Origin: Balamuthia mandrillaris
Taxonomy: Eukaryota > Discosea > Longamoebia > Balamuthiidae
NCBI GenBank assembly: GCA_031835245.1
Contig: JAVKOQ010000431.1
Coordinates: 1-39,208 of the forward strand
Length of the DNA stretch: 39,208 bases
Direction: 5' to 3'
Shown here one piece after another: positions 15,067 through 25,300 of this stretch (the first letter of the stretch is position 1; every line of letters starts with the position of its first letter). Below the pieces are notes generated by a model that saw only the letters and a program-made list of their open reading frames with translations, did no database searches and was not told where the DNA came from. Position numbers and translations under genes: made by a program.

Positions 15067-15723
15067 GTTTTTTTATGCCATGCTAAGATGTCCAACACAA
15101 CGGAAAGGTTTATGTGGATTGTTGGCTCATAAACTATCCCAGAGATGCATACTGACAGATCACAACGACCACGTATTGGAGCTGTTGCAAAAGAACGTAG
15201 ACAACCATAAAGCCAAAGAAGGCCAAGGCAGAGTGTTAATGGTGCAAAAGCTGGAATGGGGAGAAGGTTTGGAGGAATTCAAAGCCAACGTTCCTGACCT
15301 TGGCCAAGGCTTTGATGTTATCATAGGTTCATTCCCACCACTCCTTCGGTCACTCTTCACTTTTTTGTTGTTCTTTAGGCTCATTTCTTTATCCCTCACA
15401 AATCCTGTCGGTAACAGGCTCAGATGTAGTGTACATATTCCCTCTCCCTTTCTTACTTCTTGCCCAAATGAAAGACAATACAAACGATCTAAATCTCCAG
15501 GTATTGGCCAGAATGCATTGAACCACTGTTGCGGACGGTGGAGGCGCTGCTCTCTCCATCAGCAGATTCTGTGTTCATTTTGTCCTACATGTCTCGCGCG
15601 AAGAACGCCGATGCTCTCCTCCATCGATTGCTGGAGCAATACGCTTTCTCCACAACGGTAATTCGGCACGAGAACGACGTCTTTGTGGTGGAGATACGCA
15701 GAGAACGAAAGACAAAGGAATGA
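14367..15723 (+). CDS. METTL21-like (Methyltransf_16) lysine methyltransferase
   Basis: SAM-dependent methyltransferase of the class that modifies lysines in chaperones and translation factors. An acidic N-terminus starts at ATG 14367. Exons 14761-14805, 14884-14958, 15108-15326, 15418-15430 and 15501-15723 join in phase to give GQVLWPAASYLSEYI, the SAM motif VLEVGSGVGLCGLLAHKL, CILTDHND, then FDVIIGSDVVYWPECIEPLL and VFILSYMSRA. The exon at 15418-15430 has only 13 nt and supplies the conserved GSDVV step. The donor of exon 1 is unresolved: the acceptor at 14760 needs a phase-1 donor, and the only phase-compatible site I see is a poor GC donor at 14536. The substrate is not predictable from sequence. 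Confidence 0.78.
15018..15062 (+). repeat. (CT)n microsatellite in methyltransferase intron 3
   Basis: Pure CT run on the sense strand within the intron that splits the SAM-binding glycine motif. Confidence 0.96.
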
Positions 15724-15936
15724 ATTACTGTCGACGATCAATCGTTGTTATTTGAAAATGAAATTTCGATGACCGGCGATAAATCCCACCAATGAACACT
15801 GCGGCCCAACCAGTACTCCGAAAGGGCACGAACCAAAAAAAAAAATAATAATACTAGCAGAGTGAAAACAAGAAAAAGAAAGGACGTAAAAGATCTGTGA
15901 AGGGGGGGCTCACAGATTTTCGAAGTTTGTTGGAGG

Positions 15937-17314
15937 ATGAAGCGCGCAACGGCTGTTTGTTTGTTGCTGGTTGTTTTTGGGGTGGTGGCGGTAGTAGAGG
16001 CCAACATTGCTTTCCTGTATCTCGAGAAAGCTGACCTCACGTCTGCATCAGCTCCTGACCTAAGAAGCGCGACTGACCAGCAGCTCCGAAATCACACCTT
16101 GAATCACATGAAGAGACTTTCTAGCTTGGTGAAGGGTCACGCTGGAAAGAGAAACTCATTCCAATCAGTAGTCCTAGCGGGGGCCGTCTACCAGGACCAA
16201 ATGAATGGCATCCCCGTTGATCTTTCTCGGCAGGTGGTAGGAAGTTATAGGGGAGGCATTATCGCTGTTCAGAGCTTTACGCACGAGCAATCATCACTTC
16301 GCTTCAACGAGTTTCCAACTACCGCCGAAAATAACTGGAGAGGAGACCAAGGAGGGGGTAAGCAAAGCCTTCTGTTGATAACGTTCTTACCTTGTTTCGT
16401 GAGTCGTTTTGCTCCATCCTTTTTGTTTACCTGTTTGCGTTTATCTGTGACAGGTCCGCTATGCATTACCAAGTTTGTGGACAGCGCAAGTCCTGTTCTT
16501 CTTGATGGTGCGTAATACGAAGTTCGCTGCGGCTCATTTTTTCTTTTGTTGTTGTGATCCTCTACCTATGGTTCTTTTGGTGCCATATGCCACCTTATTC
16601 TTCTCTCTGGTTAGCGCTGTTGTTTGGTCTCTTGTTTCTTATCATGTTCAAAAAAAAAAAGCTGCATTGCATACCGAGTACAGAACGGAAGAAGACCTGG
16701 CATTGGACGAGCAATGCCCAGGCGCTGTGTTTAACGGTATCCTCGAGATCTCTTTGGACCGGAAGAGCCCACTTGAGGCACTAGTCCTGTACTTCACCCG
16801 TTCCATAGTTTCCCACTATTCCCTGCACATACCAGGTTTGTTATTTCTGCCGCCGCTTATCACGGCCATTACTCCCGTTGTTCCGCTTCTCCTTTCTGGC
16901 TTTTTCCACCTCTTTTCCCGTCCTTTCTCTTTTTCCCTTGTTCATTGTTACATGTATGCTTCTGTCTCACTCCCATGCAAATGAAAAACAACGTTTGAAC
17001 AAACACACCCTACAGACGGACAAGGCATTCCAATTGAGACGGTGTGCTTTGACTATCCGCTGCTGCTAACGGCTTACTGGACGCCAAACCCAACCTTTGG
17101 CCAAAACGTGGCTTTCTCCTGCTCTCCTGATTTCTGCAAATTGTACTCCTTTTATCCCTTTTCCATATTTTTTTTTTGGTTCTTACGTCGTCTCTCTCTT
17201 TCTGATTAAAGGCTTGGAAGTAAGACCCTTTGCGAGGAGTGTTTTAACCTGGATAACGATGCATCTCCTCTTAACCCTTACAGCCTCTATTGCCCTCCGG
17301 TATCTTATTTGTAG
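15937..17314 (+). CDS. Secreted protein of unrecognised family
   Basis: Five exons: 15937-16357, 16454-16507, 16662-16835, 17016-17142, 17212-17314 (292 aa), phases compatible. The N-terminus MKRATAVCLLLVVFGVVAVVEA is a clear signal peptide. No family is recognised. The mature part has paired Cys motifs (GPLCITKF, EQCPGAVFNG, ETVCFDYP, SCSPDFCK, LCEECFNLD, LYCPP), which suggests a disulphide-bonded extracytoplasmic protein. No membrane span or GPI-like tail follows. A GGG-x-x-C step after a Trp faintly recalls the end of DNase II, too weak to assign. The last exon might instead splice at 17300 into a further exon ending at 17524, next to the stop of the convergent gene; the simpler stop at 17312-17314 is preferred. 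Confidence 0.62.
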
Positions 17315-17347
17315 AAGGATTAATGAAAAGTGATATTGTCAAATGCT

Positions 17348-17385
<38 letters not shown>

Positions 17386-17527
17386 CTTCATCGTTATAAT
17401 ATGGACACAATATCAGTTCAGTGCAATAGAGAATGATGATTATCAATCAAAAAACAAATGTAGGAACAAAGAGGCCCAACGAAAGTACAGAAGAGAGGAG
17501 GAGAAAGCTAGAAGCATCGTTTAAACG

Positions 17528-17971
17528 TCATTTCAAACCAGCAATAGGCGCTATGTAGGAATCTGCTTCCTCAAAAAGTTTGAGCCTCTCTATTTCACAT
17601 GCGGCACAAGTTTAGTATTTGAGGGCATAATAAGTCGGGAGAGAGAATACCGCTATGAGTCAGTTTTGTTCGAAGAATATCAAAGTCTTGTCCGATTTCT
17701 TCTTCAGTAAGAGTGTAGTTGATGTGTGGAGCTGAGAATGAGAAAAAAAAGAAGAGTAAAGGAACAAACAGCAACTAATACTCTTCTTCCAGATCAACAC
17801 AAAAAGAGAACCAAAGGGGTATAGAAAGATAACTTTAAAAAAGGATACGATTAAGCTTTCGTTTGTCGTTAATAGATAGAGTAGGCTCTTTGCTAGGTGC
17901 TGCTCCTCGTCTTCGAAGCATCCGTTTTGTTCCTCTTGTCTCACCCCCGTCTATGTTTTGTAAGAGATGGC

Positions 17972-18003
<32 letters not shown>

Positions 18004-18820
18004 AGAGAAGAGAGAAGAGTTAGCCTGAAAGTACAAAAAGTCGAAAAAAGTATGATACAACTACGTAAGCTCAGCATGTTCTTCTCTTCTTCAAGTTTTT
18101 TCTGTTTATCCAATATCTGGTTTGCCATTTGGTCTCTAAGCCGCAACTTCTCCTCCTGTTCATAAACATAACAAATGCGTTAGAAGAAGGTGAAGAAAAA
18201 AATCAGACGGTGGTTTTTTGTTTGTGTTTACCTCAAACTCATCGTCGGCTTGCTTTTTTTGCGCTTCGTAGACATGTTTTATGTTTTCCAGCTGATACTC
18301 CTTCCACTTCTCGGCCAGCCATGTCTTCTCCTCCTTTTCTTGTTCCAGTACTTTTACTTTCTCCAAAAACAAACTGTGTGTTCCTATTATATTTTTTTTT
18401 TGATTTGTTGTTTGTTTGATGGTTAAAGAAGTGAAGAGACACAACAGGAAGAGAACGAGAAAGAAGAGAAGAAGCGAGAGAGAAGCAGAAACCTTCCATG
18501 ATGGCTTTGCACTCCTTTTGCAAAGCCTCTATCTTGTTGGCAAAGAGCTGCTCTTTGACATCCTCAAACTCTTTCTCTATTTTTTGCATGCTGGCCAGCA
18601 CGTCCTTTTTCCTCTTCTCCTCCAAGTCCTCGACTTCCATGCCCTCCTCCGCAACTCCATTCAGTTGTTGGTGGTTATAATCTTCCCCGTTCTGATGGGA
18701 AGCATCTTCTTCCACGACCATCTTCGATGACGAAGAGGAAGATGCGCTTTTCTTCGTTTCTTGCTCCTCTTTGATGGGACCAATGGGCAGTTTTTCTTGT
18801 GTTTGTTGCATCACTTCCAT
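17528..18820 (-). CDS. SDS3: Sds3/BRMS1-like subunit of a Sin3-HDAC corepressor complex
   Basis: Six exons: 18820-18493, 18383-18232, 18155-18065, 17950-17849, 17731-17651, 17589-17528 (271 aa, phases closed). After an acidic, Ser-rich N-terminus the Sds3-like coiled coil appears: KKDVLASMQKIEKEFEDVKE, QLFANKIEALQKECKAIMEG-THSLF, then a charged helix (EKEEKTWLAEKWKEYQ). The C-terminal part, after GGETRGTKRMLRRRG, carries PPHINYTLTEEEIGQDFDIL. This arrangement matches the Sds3/BRMS1/SUDS3 family, which scaffolds class I histone deacetylases on Sin3 in the nucleus. Introns 1 and 3 hold pyrimidine-rich sense-strand tracts. It converges on the secreted-protein gene. SUDS3 versus BRMS1 cannot be separated here. 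Confidence 0.78.
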
Positions 18821-19562
18821 CGCGCCAAATCTTTAAACTTCAAAAAATGAGTTCGAAAAAAAAAAGGTCGAAAAAAAATAAAAAATAAAGAAGAAAAAAC
18901 AAACCTTCACAAGAAGTAATAATAGTTTCTATTTTTTGCTTCCTCTCTCAACGTCTCCGCTAGCACAAAACCAAACACACACGACCTTATTATTTTTTTT
19001 TTTTTCTGTGCGTCACAGTGGCTGTTTGTTGGCAGAGGCCTCTCTCTTTCTTTCCTTCTGCTTTCTTTTTTATTTTTTGTTTTGAGATCACTAGAATCTG
19101 TTCCTCAAATCACTGGAATTTCGATCTTTGACGCCGGTTCGATCCCAACGACTGACACACAGAAAGATACAGCGGCGAGCTGGAGGTCAGGAATGAGTGG
19201 GCGTTTTTGAAGTTTTTTTTTTTTTTTTCACCAAACATCCAAAGAGCGGTGAGGCATGGGGCCATCGTCGCTGGTTGCTGCAGCAGCTGCTGCTCTACTG
19301 GGCCGTCCATGTTCCTTCGCAACCAAACTTGAAAGCTGCTAAAGAAAAGAGCAAGAAGAGGAACAACCGGGTACATTGCCGGTCGACGAGAAGGTGGAGG
19401 ACGGACTGGAGGGGTGAACAGTGTGCCTCTCTTTCTCCTCTCTCATCTCCTCTACTGCGCGTGGACAAGGTTTTGTATGGGTTTCCCTGCTAAACGTTGC
19501 ATCGAGGGATGAAACCACGTCGTCCTGAGCTCTGGCAACAAAACTAGAGGAAGAACAAAAAG
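18821..19562. other. Intergenic stretch with homopolymer runs and one gene-like fragment
   Basis: About 740 bp between the Sds3-like start and the basic ORF. It holds the Sds3 5' region, several A and T runs (18857-18895, 18990-19005, 19213-19228), a B-box-like GGTTCGATCCC near 19127 without a tRNA around it, and the prenyltransferase-alpha-like fragment listed separately. No complete gene is seen. Confidence 0.6.
19230..19350 (+). pseudogene. Prenyltransferase alpha-repeat (PTAR1-like) fragment
   Basis: Directly after a T-rich run (possible acceptor region) the plus strand reads TKHPKSGEAWGHRRWLLQQL. This fits the PPTA repeat (P-x-x-x-x-x-W-x-x-R-R-W) of protein farnesyl/geranylgeranyl transferase alpha subunits and PTAR1. 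Only one repeat is visible. The following frame becomes basic and low-complexity, and no upstream exon with further repeats was found. It could be a decayed copy or one exon of a gene I cannot assemble. Confidence 0.4.
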
Positions 19563-20417
19563 ATGAGGCAAACAAGCACCCAGCGTGTTCGTGAGTGGCG
19601 GGCAAAAAAGAAAAGAGAAAGAGAGGAGAAGGAACAAGAGGAACAGCAGCGCCAAAAAGAAGCGCAAGATAAACTTCAAAGAAGGCGAGCACAACAAGCT
19701 GCATCAAAACGACGTCGCCGAGCAGCTTCTTCTGCAAGTTTATGCTTGTCCTTGCCGTCTACTTCGCCCTCGCCCTCGCCCTCGCCCTTGCCCTCAAAGG
19801 AACAGTGCCAGCTCCAGAGAGAAAAACGACGGGAGCAGGTGGCTAAGAGCCAAAGGCGTCATAGAGCGCAGCAACAACAAGAAAAGGAGGAACAAGAAGC
19901 CAAGACACGGCGAAAAAGGCAGCTCCAGAAAGAAAGAAAGCAACGCCACCGAAACAAGTGTCGAAAAGAAGAGGAGGAAAAGAAAGCTCAGCAAAAGGAA
20001 GCTGCTGAGTCACTGAGCTCTTTGCTTACCCCATCCTCTTCTTTAACCATACCTTCGTTTGCACTCCCTGCCTTGCTTTGTCACTCACCAGCAGGCTCCT
20101 TGAGCATCCCAGCATGTATGGTACCCTCCTTCTTGAGCCACTTGCCAACAACTTTTTTGTCAACCTCTTCACTGACCTCTTTGACAACCTCTTCGCCGAC
20201 CTCCTCTTCGCCAACCTCCTCTTCGCCAACCTCCTCTTCACTGACCTCCTCTTCGCCAACCTCCTCTTCGCCAACCTCCTCTTCACTGACCTCCTCTTCA
20301 CTGACCTCCTCTTCACTGACCTCCTCTTCACTGACCTCCTCTTCGCCAACCTCCTCTTCACCGACCTCCTCTTCGCCGACCTCCAGAGGTGAGCAAGCTC
20401 AAAGGGAAAGCGCTTGA
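19563..20417 (+). CDS. Uncertain ORF: basic coiled-coil region followed by TSSSP minisatellite repeats
   Basis: An open frame of 284 codons. Residues 1-150 are Arg/Lys/Gln/Glu-rich (RQTSTQRVREWRAKKKRE...), resembling the basic N-terminal segments common in mobile-element-associated proteins. After a Pro/Ser-rich spacer the frame runs through a 15-bp minisatellite as TSSSP/TSSSL units. All three plus frames and one minus frame stay open across the repeat, so openness is not evidence of coding. A strong donor at 20389 (GAG|GTGAGC) and acceptor at 20448 suggest that transcripts from here splice into the following RHS-like gene, but the frame of the junction is unclear. It may be the 5' part of that gene or non-coding. 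Confidence 0.3.
   Translation: MRQTSTQRVREWRAKKKREREEKEQEEQQRQKEAQDKLQRRRAQQAASKRRRRAASSASLCLSLPSTSPSPSPSPLPSKEQCQLQREKRREQVAKSQRRHRAQQQQEKEEQEAKTRRKRQLQKERKQRHRNKCRKEEEEKKAQQKEAAESLSSLLTPSSSLTIPSFALPALLCHSPAGSLSIPACMVPSFLSHLPTTFLSTSSLTSLTTSSPTSSSPTSSSPTSSSLTSSSPTSSSPTSSSLTSSSLTSSSLTSSSLTSSSPTSSSPTSSSPTSRGEQAQRESA
20166..20385 (+). repeat. 15-bp minisatellite (ACCTCCTCTTCGCCA / ACCTCCTCTTCACTG)
   Basis: About fifteen tandem 15-bp units with two alternating variants that differ in the last five bases. The unit length is a multiple of three, so each frame repeats a five-residue motif (TSSSP, LLFAN/LLFTD, or KRRSV/KRRLA on the minus strand). Confidence 0.93.
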
Positions 20418-20448
20418 GGCACAAATCACTCTCTTCGGTCTCTTCTAG

Positions 20449-21695
20449 ACCTATAAGGGCGATTCCACCGCGGAGGGCCAGAAGAAGCGTTTGGCCGAGT
20501 TCGTCTCCGATCAAAGCGCCTTTCAACACTACTTGCGGCCTCACAAGCCACGAGCCTCATGCTGCCCAAACGGTGGCCCCAGGTAAACCGTGTTTTTGTT
20601 TGTGCTGTTTTGCTTTGGCAGTGTGTGCTGATGTGGTTTTACTGGGGACAGGCCTTACCATGGATGAGGCGTATGACCAATTCAAGCTTTTCGGTGGCAT
20701 TCCTCGTTACCTCTATCAAACGAGCGAACAAGCCAAGAGAACGAAAGAGGAACTGGATGGCAAGATTAAACAGCTGGACATGCGTGCCCTCTCCGTGATC
20801 CTAAATGACCTGGAGATGATAAGATACTATCAAGACCGGCTTTCACACCAAGTGCTGCAGTACGAAGTGGACCCCGAAACTTTCGAATCGAAGGGCATTC
20901 GTTGTGCATCGGACTACGTGAGAGACGCAATTTATGACCAGAAATTGAAGAACAACCAGTCAGAACTCGGGCGAGCCATCCATGAGTTGCGAGGGGCTTT
21001 GGCGGGAGACATTTTGGAGCGCTATGCCACCTCCCGCCTTGCATCGGGAGGGTGCTTCCGAATTTATCCTTTGCATCCTGATGATGGAAAGGCGGCTTGG
21101 CTGAGGATGCCTGCACGATCGAAAACCTCCTACGTTGCTTCGCTGAGCGAGATGAAAAAATGGGAGGAAGTCGGCGGTGAGGAGATCTTGAAGTGTGCAC
21201 CAAATTTTCCGGTCATCGATGCTCTTTCCGAGGAAGGGGCTTTCAACTACACGGTGGCCAAACGCCATGGCATCAAGCCACAGCCCTGCAAGGAGCTTTT
21301 GACCAAGCTAGGAGTGAGCCAAGACAGGCCTTTGAAGTTGTATTGGGTTTTGGGAGATGGCGAGGGCCAGGAGTATCCCAAACAACAATTCAAAAACCAA
21401 CCAAAGAACACCCAACACTCTCAGCAGAAGGTTTGTAACACTCGTTGACTTGTGGTGGCAATGCCAGACGGTTGTGCTAACTAACGCATCGTTGTTTTGC
21501 GCGTTTTCCTAGGGGGGTGGTGCTGAGGACAACGATGTCATTGAAGGGCGGCTTCGTCAGTTTGCTTTGGAGCTTCCCACACTTCCCTATGAAGGCATGG
21601 ACAAGTCTCAGCTTCAAGAATTGTGCGTGAAAAAGGGACTGGCCAGGAGTGGAACCAAAAGCGAACTCATATCTCGTTTGGCGGGAAAGGAGTGA
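20449..21695 (+). CDS. RHS/Crinkler-type protein C-terminal part with a SAP domain, 5' end uncertain
   Basis: The best-supported exons are 20652-21430 and 21513-21695, phase 0 at their junction, with an ATG available at 20660; a possible exon at 20449-20580 precedes them. The protein shows LTMDEAYDQFKLFGGIPRYL (the end of the ATPase region in RHS and Crinkler NTPase-nuclease proteins) and SELGRAIHELRGALAGDILE followed by YATSRLASGGCFRIYPL, a segment typical of their C-terminal half. The last exon encodes a SAP motif (MDKSQLQELCVKKGLARSGT), which binds A/T-rich DNA and is not a usual part of these proteins. No Walker A region was found upstream, so the visible gene looks shortened or chimeric. 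Its function is unknown; related proteins are often linked to mobile DNA or secreted effectors. Confidence 0.6.
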
Positions 21696-22353
21696 GCACC
21701 TCTGGCAAAAAACAACGACAAAAAGAGGGGAGCTAGCAGGGAAGGCAAGAAGCACGATGATGTTCACTTGGTTGTAAATAACAAGTTATTATTTGTCGGT
21801 TGGTAACTTGCCAGCCTCTTCTCTTGTCCTGAACCCGGATCTCTGCACTTTGTTGGGTCCCGCACGAGAACAAAGAACACAACTAGTACCCTGCTTTGTT
21901 CTTTTGTTCTCTACCAGAGAGAAACAAGAGAGAAGGAAATGCCCACACGCACCAGACGTCCCTCTTCTTGTTCAGATTCGGAGGAAGAGGGAGAGATTTG
22001 CAGTACCAAGCTAACCGAACAATGATGTAAAGGGAGGGTTTTTACTTTTGTTTTGGCGGCAGCAACTTTACGTCGGGGGAAGAGGCCTCCCTGTGGGCAG
22101 TACTGTACGGTACTCTTTTTTTTTCTTTTTCCTCTCTTTCTCCTCTCTTTCTCCTCTCTCATCTCTACTGCATGAAGTTTTTCTCTTTTGGTAAACTAAG
22201 TTCGCTGGAAGGTTCTCTTTTTGCGGGACGAAAAATAGAAGAGGGAGATAGATAGTGTTGCTCACCATTAAGCTCTCTCCACTACTATGTTGCGCGGGCA
22301 CAACATGTTACACAGGAACGCCACCAATATCCTTGTTCTCCCTATTGGTTACA
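21696..22353. other. Intergenic region between the RHS-like gene and the original MSH2 stop
   Basis: About 660 bp holding the 3' flanks of two convergent genes. It contains TCC/CTT-rich stretches (22107-22167) and a 27-codon acidic ORF near 21940 that lacks support. No RNA gene or complete coding gene is seen. Confidence 0.6.
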
Positions 22354-25300
22354 TCAAGAAGAAGAATAGGAAGATACAATGTCAGCGATAAGATGGTTGT
22401 GTTGGCTCATGTGGTGGAGACGCTCATTCATGGCCGTCAGCTTGGAAGGGTCTACCGTTGCTGTTTTTTCGTTAGTGAGCAGGGTCTCTTCCAGGGCTGA
22501 AAAACGAGTACTCTATTTTTGAGTACTCAGTGGTGACTCTGTCCACGTCAGCTGACTCGAGTGGATTCGAGTCGATGGGATCAGAAGGTGACGTAGGTTT
22601 GATAACAATGATCTGGAAGCGGATTGGTCCATTCGATGCCCTAAAAAAGAGCCGTCGCTGCGAGGTTTCCAAGGGGTGAAAATTCAAACGGCTACCAACG
22701 ATTTACATTATTTTTTTTTTCAAGTCTCTCTTTTTCTCTTTGGGAGAGAGTAAACACTTGAATGGACATTCTAGAGAGAGAGGAGGCAACCAGCGAAAGT
22801 GAGAGCCACACGTTCTCGGTGGTTTGGGACCATTTCGTGAAGAAAGGTGATCACAAAACTGCCCAATGTTGCCACTGTGGTAAGGAAATACGGTACCATG
22901 GCCCTACAAGCAACTTATTGCGGCACCTGCAAGCCAAGCATCCCTGCAAGGTTCCTTCTGTTATCAATGACAACATCAAGAACCTAATCACTCAACTGTT
23001 TATTGACAACCTTTTGCCCTTTTCCTTTGTGGAAAGTGCTTCCTTTAAGGCCCTTGTCTCTGCCACCTGCAACGGTGCCCTTCCTCCTTCGCGATATTTC
23101 TTGAAACAGGACCTAAACCGTCGGTATGCAGCAGCTGTGGCTCTTCTCAGTTTGCAGCTGATGCAATGTTTCTGGAAAACCTTGACTTTTGATCTCTGGA
23201 CGTCCTCCAGCCAGGTGGCCTTTATCACCGTTACAGTTCATTGGATGGAAGCTCTTTCAGCTCGCCAACGTACCCATGTCCTTGGTGCCTATGAGTTTGG
23301 ATATGCTGAGCATACAGCCAAAAACATCAACAACAGGGTCCGTGATATCTGTAAGGACTTCAACCTTCCTGTGGAATCCTCCTTTGTTGTGGCTGATGGC
23401 GCCTCTAATGTTGGTGCTGCATGCCGACTTCTTGGCTGCATTCACATTCACTGCGCAGCACACAAGCTGAACCTTGTTGTGCAAAAGGCGTTGGAAGAGG
23501 TTGAGGACCTGCGTTCTGCATGCCGTAAAATTGTTGGGCATTTTCGTCATAGCAGTAAGGCCACAGAACGGCTTAAGGAACACCAACGGCGCTTGAACCA
23601 ACAGCCAGTTAAAAAACTATCAAATGAGGTTCCAACAAGGTATCCTCTTTTCTTTTTGTTTTCTTGTTCTTTATCTTTTTTTTGTTCGTTGTCTTTCTTA
23701 CTCTTTCTCTCTCCTTCAACTCTCTCATCCTCTCTTTCTCTCCCTCTCATGTGCCGACTCTCTCTGTGTGCCCTGTTTTTCTCTTTCTCTCTCACTTCTT
23801 CCCTGCTCTCGTCGCTCTCTTGTCTCCTCTCTCTCTCTCTCTCTCTCTCTCTTGTGTACTCCCTTTCTCTTGTGCATGCTCTATTACGTCCTTTTTTAAC
23901 TATTTCGTTAAAAAGATGGAATAGTTTTTATTATTCTGCAGAACGACTTCTTGAGCTTCGTCAGGCTACTGGCTATGCTTTGGTAGATAACAAAAGCAAT
24001 CAGCTCCAACTATCACAGGATCAATGGACGCTCCTTGAGCAAGTTGTTGATGTTTTGGAGCCACTGGCAGTCTTAACCGCCCATCTCCAAGACCAGGACG
24101 TCCCAATTTCCTATGTAATCCCTGCATTCAACGTGATTCATCGACAACTCTCTCCCATCGCAGAGGATCCTCTACTATTGCGACAGTTCAAGTCGGTGTT
24201 GGCTTCAAACTTGAGCGATGCGATCAACTACTACAAGAGCATAGAGCCGTGTGCTTTGGCAACTGCAGTGGATCCTCGATTCAGACTGCGTGATTGGAGT
24301 TCCAACAACGCCATCAATGCAGTTTACAACACACTCTTAGAGGAGATGAAACAAGCAGATGTTCTACTTCAAGAAGGGAAGCGACGACAGCAAGAGGAAG
24401 AAGAAGAGGGAGAGGAAGAGGAAGAGAAAGAGAAAGAGGTAAAAGCAAAGGAAAATGAGGAGGAAAAGGAAGAGGAAGAGGAAGAAGAAGAGTCGTTCAA
24501 GACAAAGAAGAGAAGGCTCAGCGTAGAAAAAATGATATTTGGTACAGAGCCTACAGCAACTGCCTCAAGCCCACGATCTGTCTCAGAGGAGTTGCACGCC
24601 TTCATGGTGCTCCCAGCAATCCCAGAAAAGAGGGATCCTCGAACATGGTGGCGTGAGCATTGTCATCTCTTCCCGCGCCTCTACCACGTTGCCCTCAAGT
24701 ACCTGTCAATACCAGCGACATCTGCAGAGTCGGAGCGTATTTTTTCATTGACAGGAAACATATTGTCTCCTCATCGTTCTACACTATCATCCCAAAGGTT
24801 GAACCAGCTTGTTTTTTTGAAGCATTACCAGCTTTAAAAAAATCATCTTCGTTGCGGCGCTCATCTTTTTCTTTCTATTTTATTTTTGTTGTGTTTTCCC
24901 ATAATAGGGCCAACTTTCTCTAAATTGTTGCTTATGTCAGCAGGTGACGTGGCCTTGAGTCAGATTCGAGTACTCGGCCCTTTTTTGGAGATCGAGACTC
25001 AAGTACTCGTTTTTCAGCCCTGGTCTCTTCTACAAACTCCTCAAGAAATTGAGCTATCAGGTTGTTGGCTTGTTGCTAGAGGAAGCAAACACGCAGGTGG
25101 TTAGTGTTGAATGTTCTGTTGTCACACAGAAAGAAAACAAGATATGCGGTCAAACCTCTTCTTTGGTGATGCTAGAGCGGACTGGAAAATTGGAAGGCTC
25201 ACCATGGCCTTTTGAATCCTCTTCAAAAGACTCCAACTCTTTGGCCTTTTGCTTTGCCAACTTCACAGCGATTAGCGCGAGGCTAGTTTTCATCAAGAAA

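Larger units (their letters stand above)
22492..25022 (+). mobile_element. Complete autonomous hAT DNA transposon
   Basis: A 2,531-bp element with 21-bp perfect terminal inverted repeats, an exact 8-bp target-site duplication, clustered subterminal GAGTACTC/GAGTC motifs at both ends and one intact transposase gene on the plus strand. It is inserted antisense in the final coding exon of MSH2. The lack of decay in TIRs, TSD and transposase frame argues for a recent insertion. No second copy is present in the window. Confidence 0.96.

Noticed and set aside
19115-19160. Second B-box-like GGTTCGATCCC, also preceded by CGCC
   Set aside because: Again no T-stem pairing, no A-box and no terminator at the right distance. 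Similarity to the copy at 3952 is limited to about 17 bases.
20026-20544. Minus-strand 172-codon frame with KRRSV repeats
   Set aside because: It is the complement of the 15-bp minisatellite and its flanks. Every frame is open there, and no splice or family support exists.
22354-22500. Plus-strand small ORF ending at the hAT left end
   Set aside because: The region is explained on the minus strand as the original 3' coding end of MSH2.
22492-25022. Whether the element is a retroelement or a Polinton-like element
   Set aside because: It has short TIRs, an 8-bp duplication and a single BED/hAT transposase, with no reverse transcriptase, capsid or long repeats.
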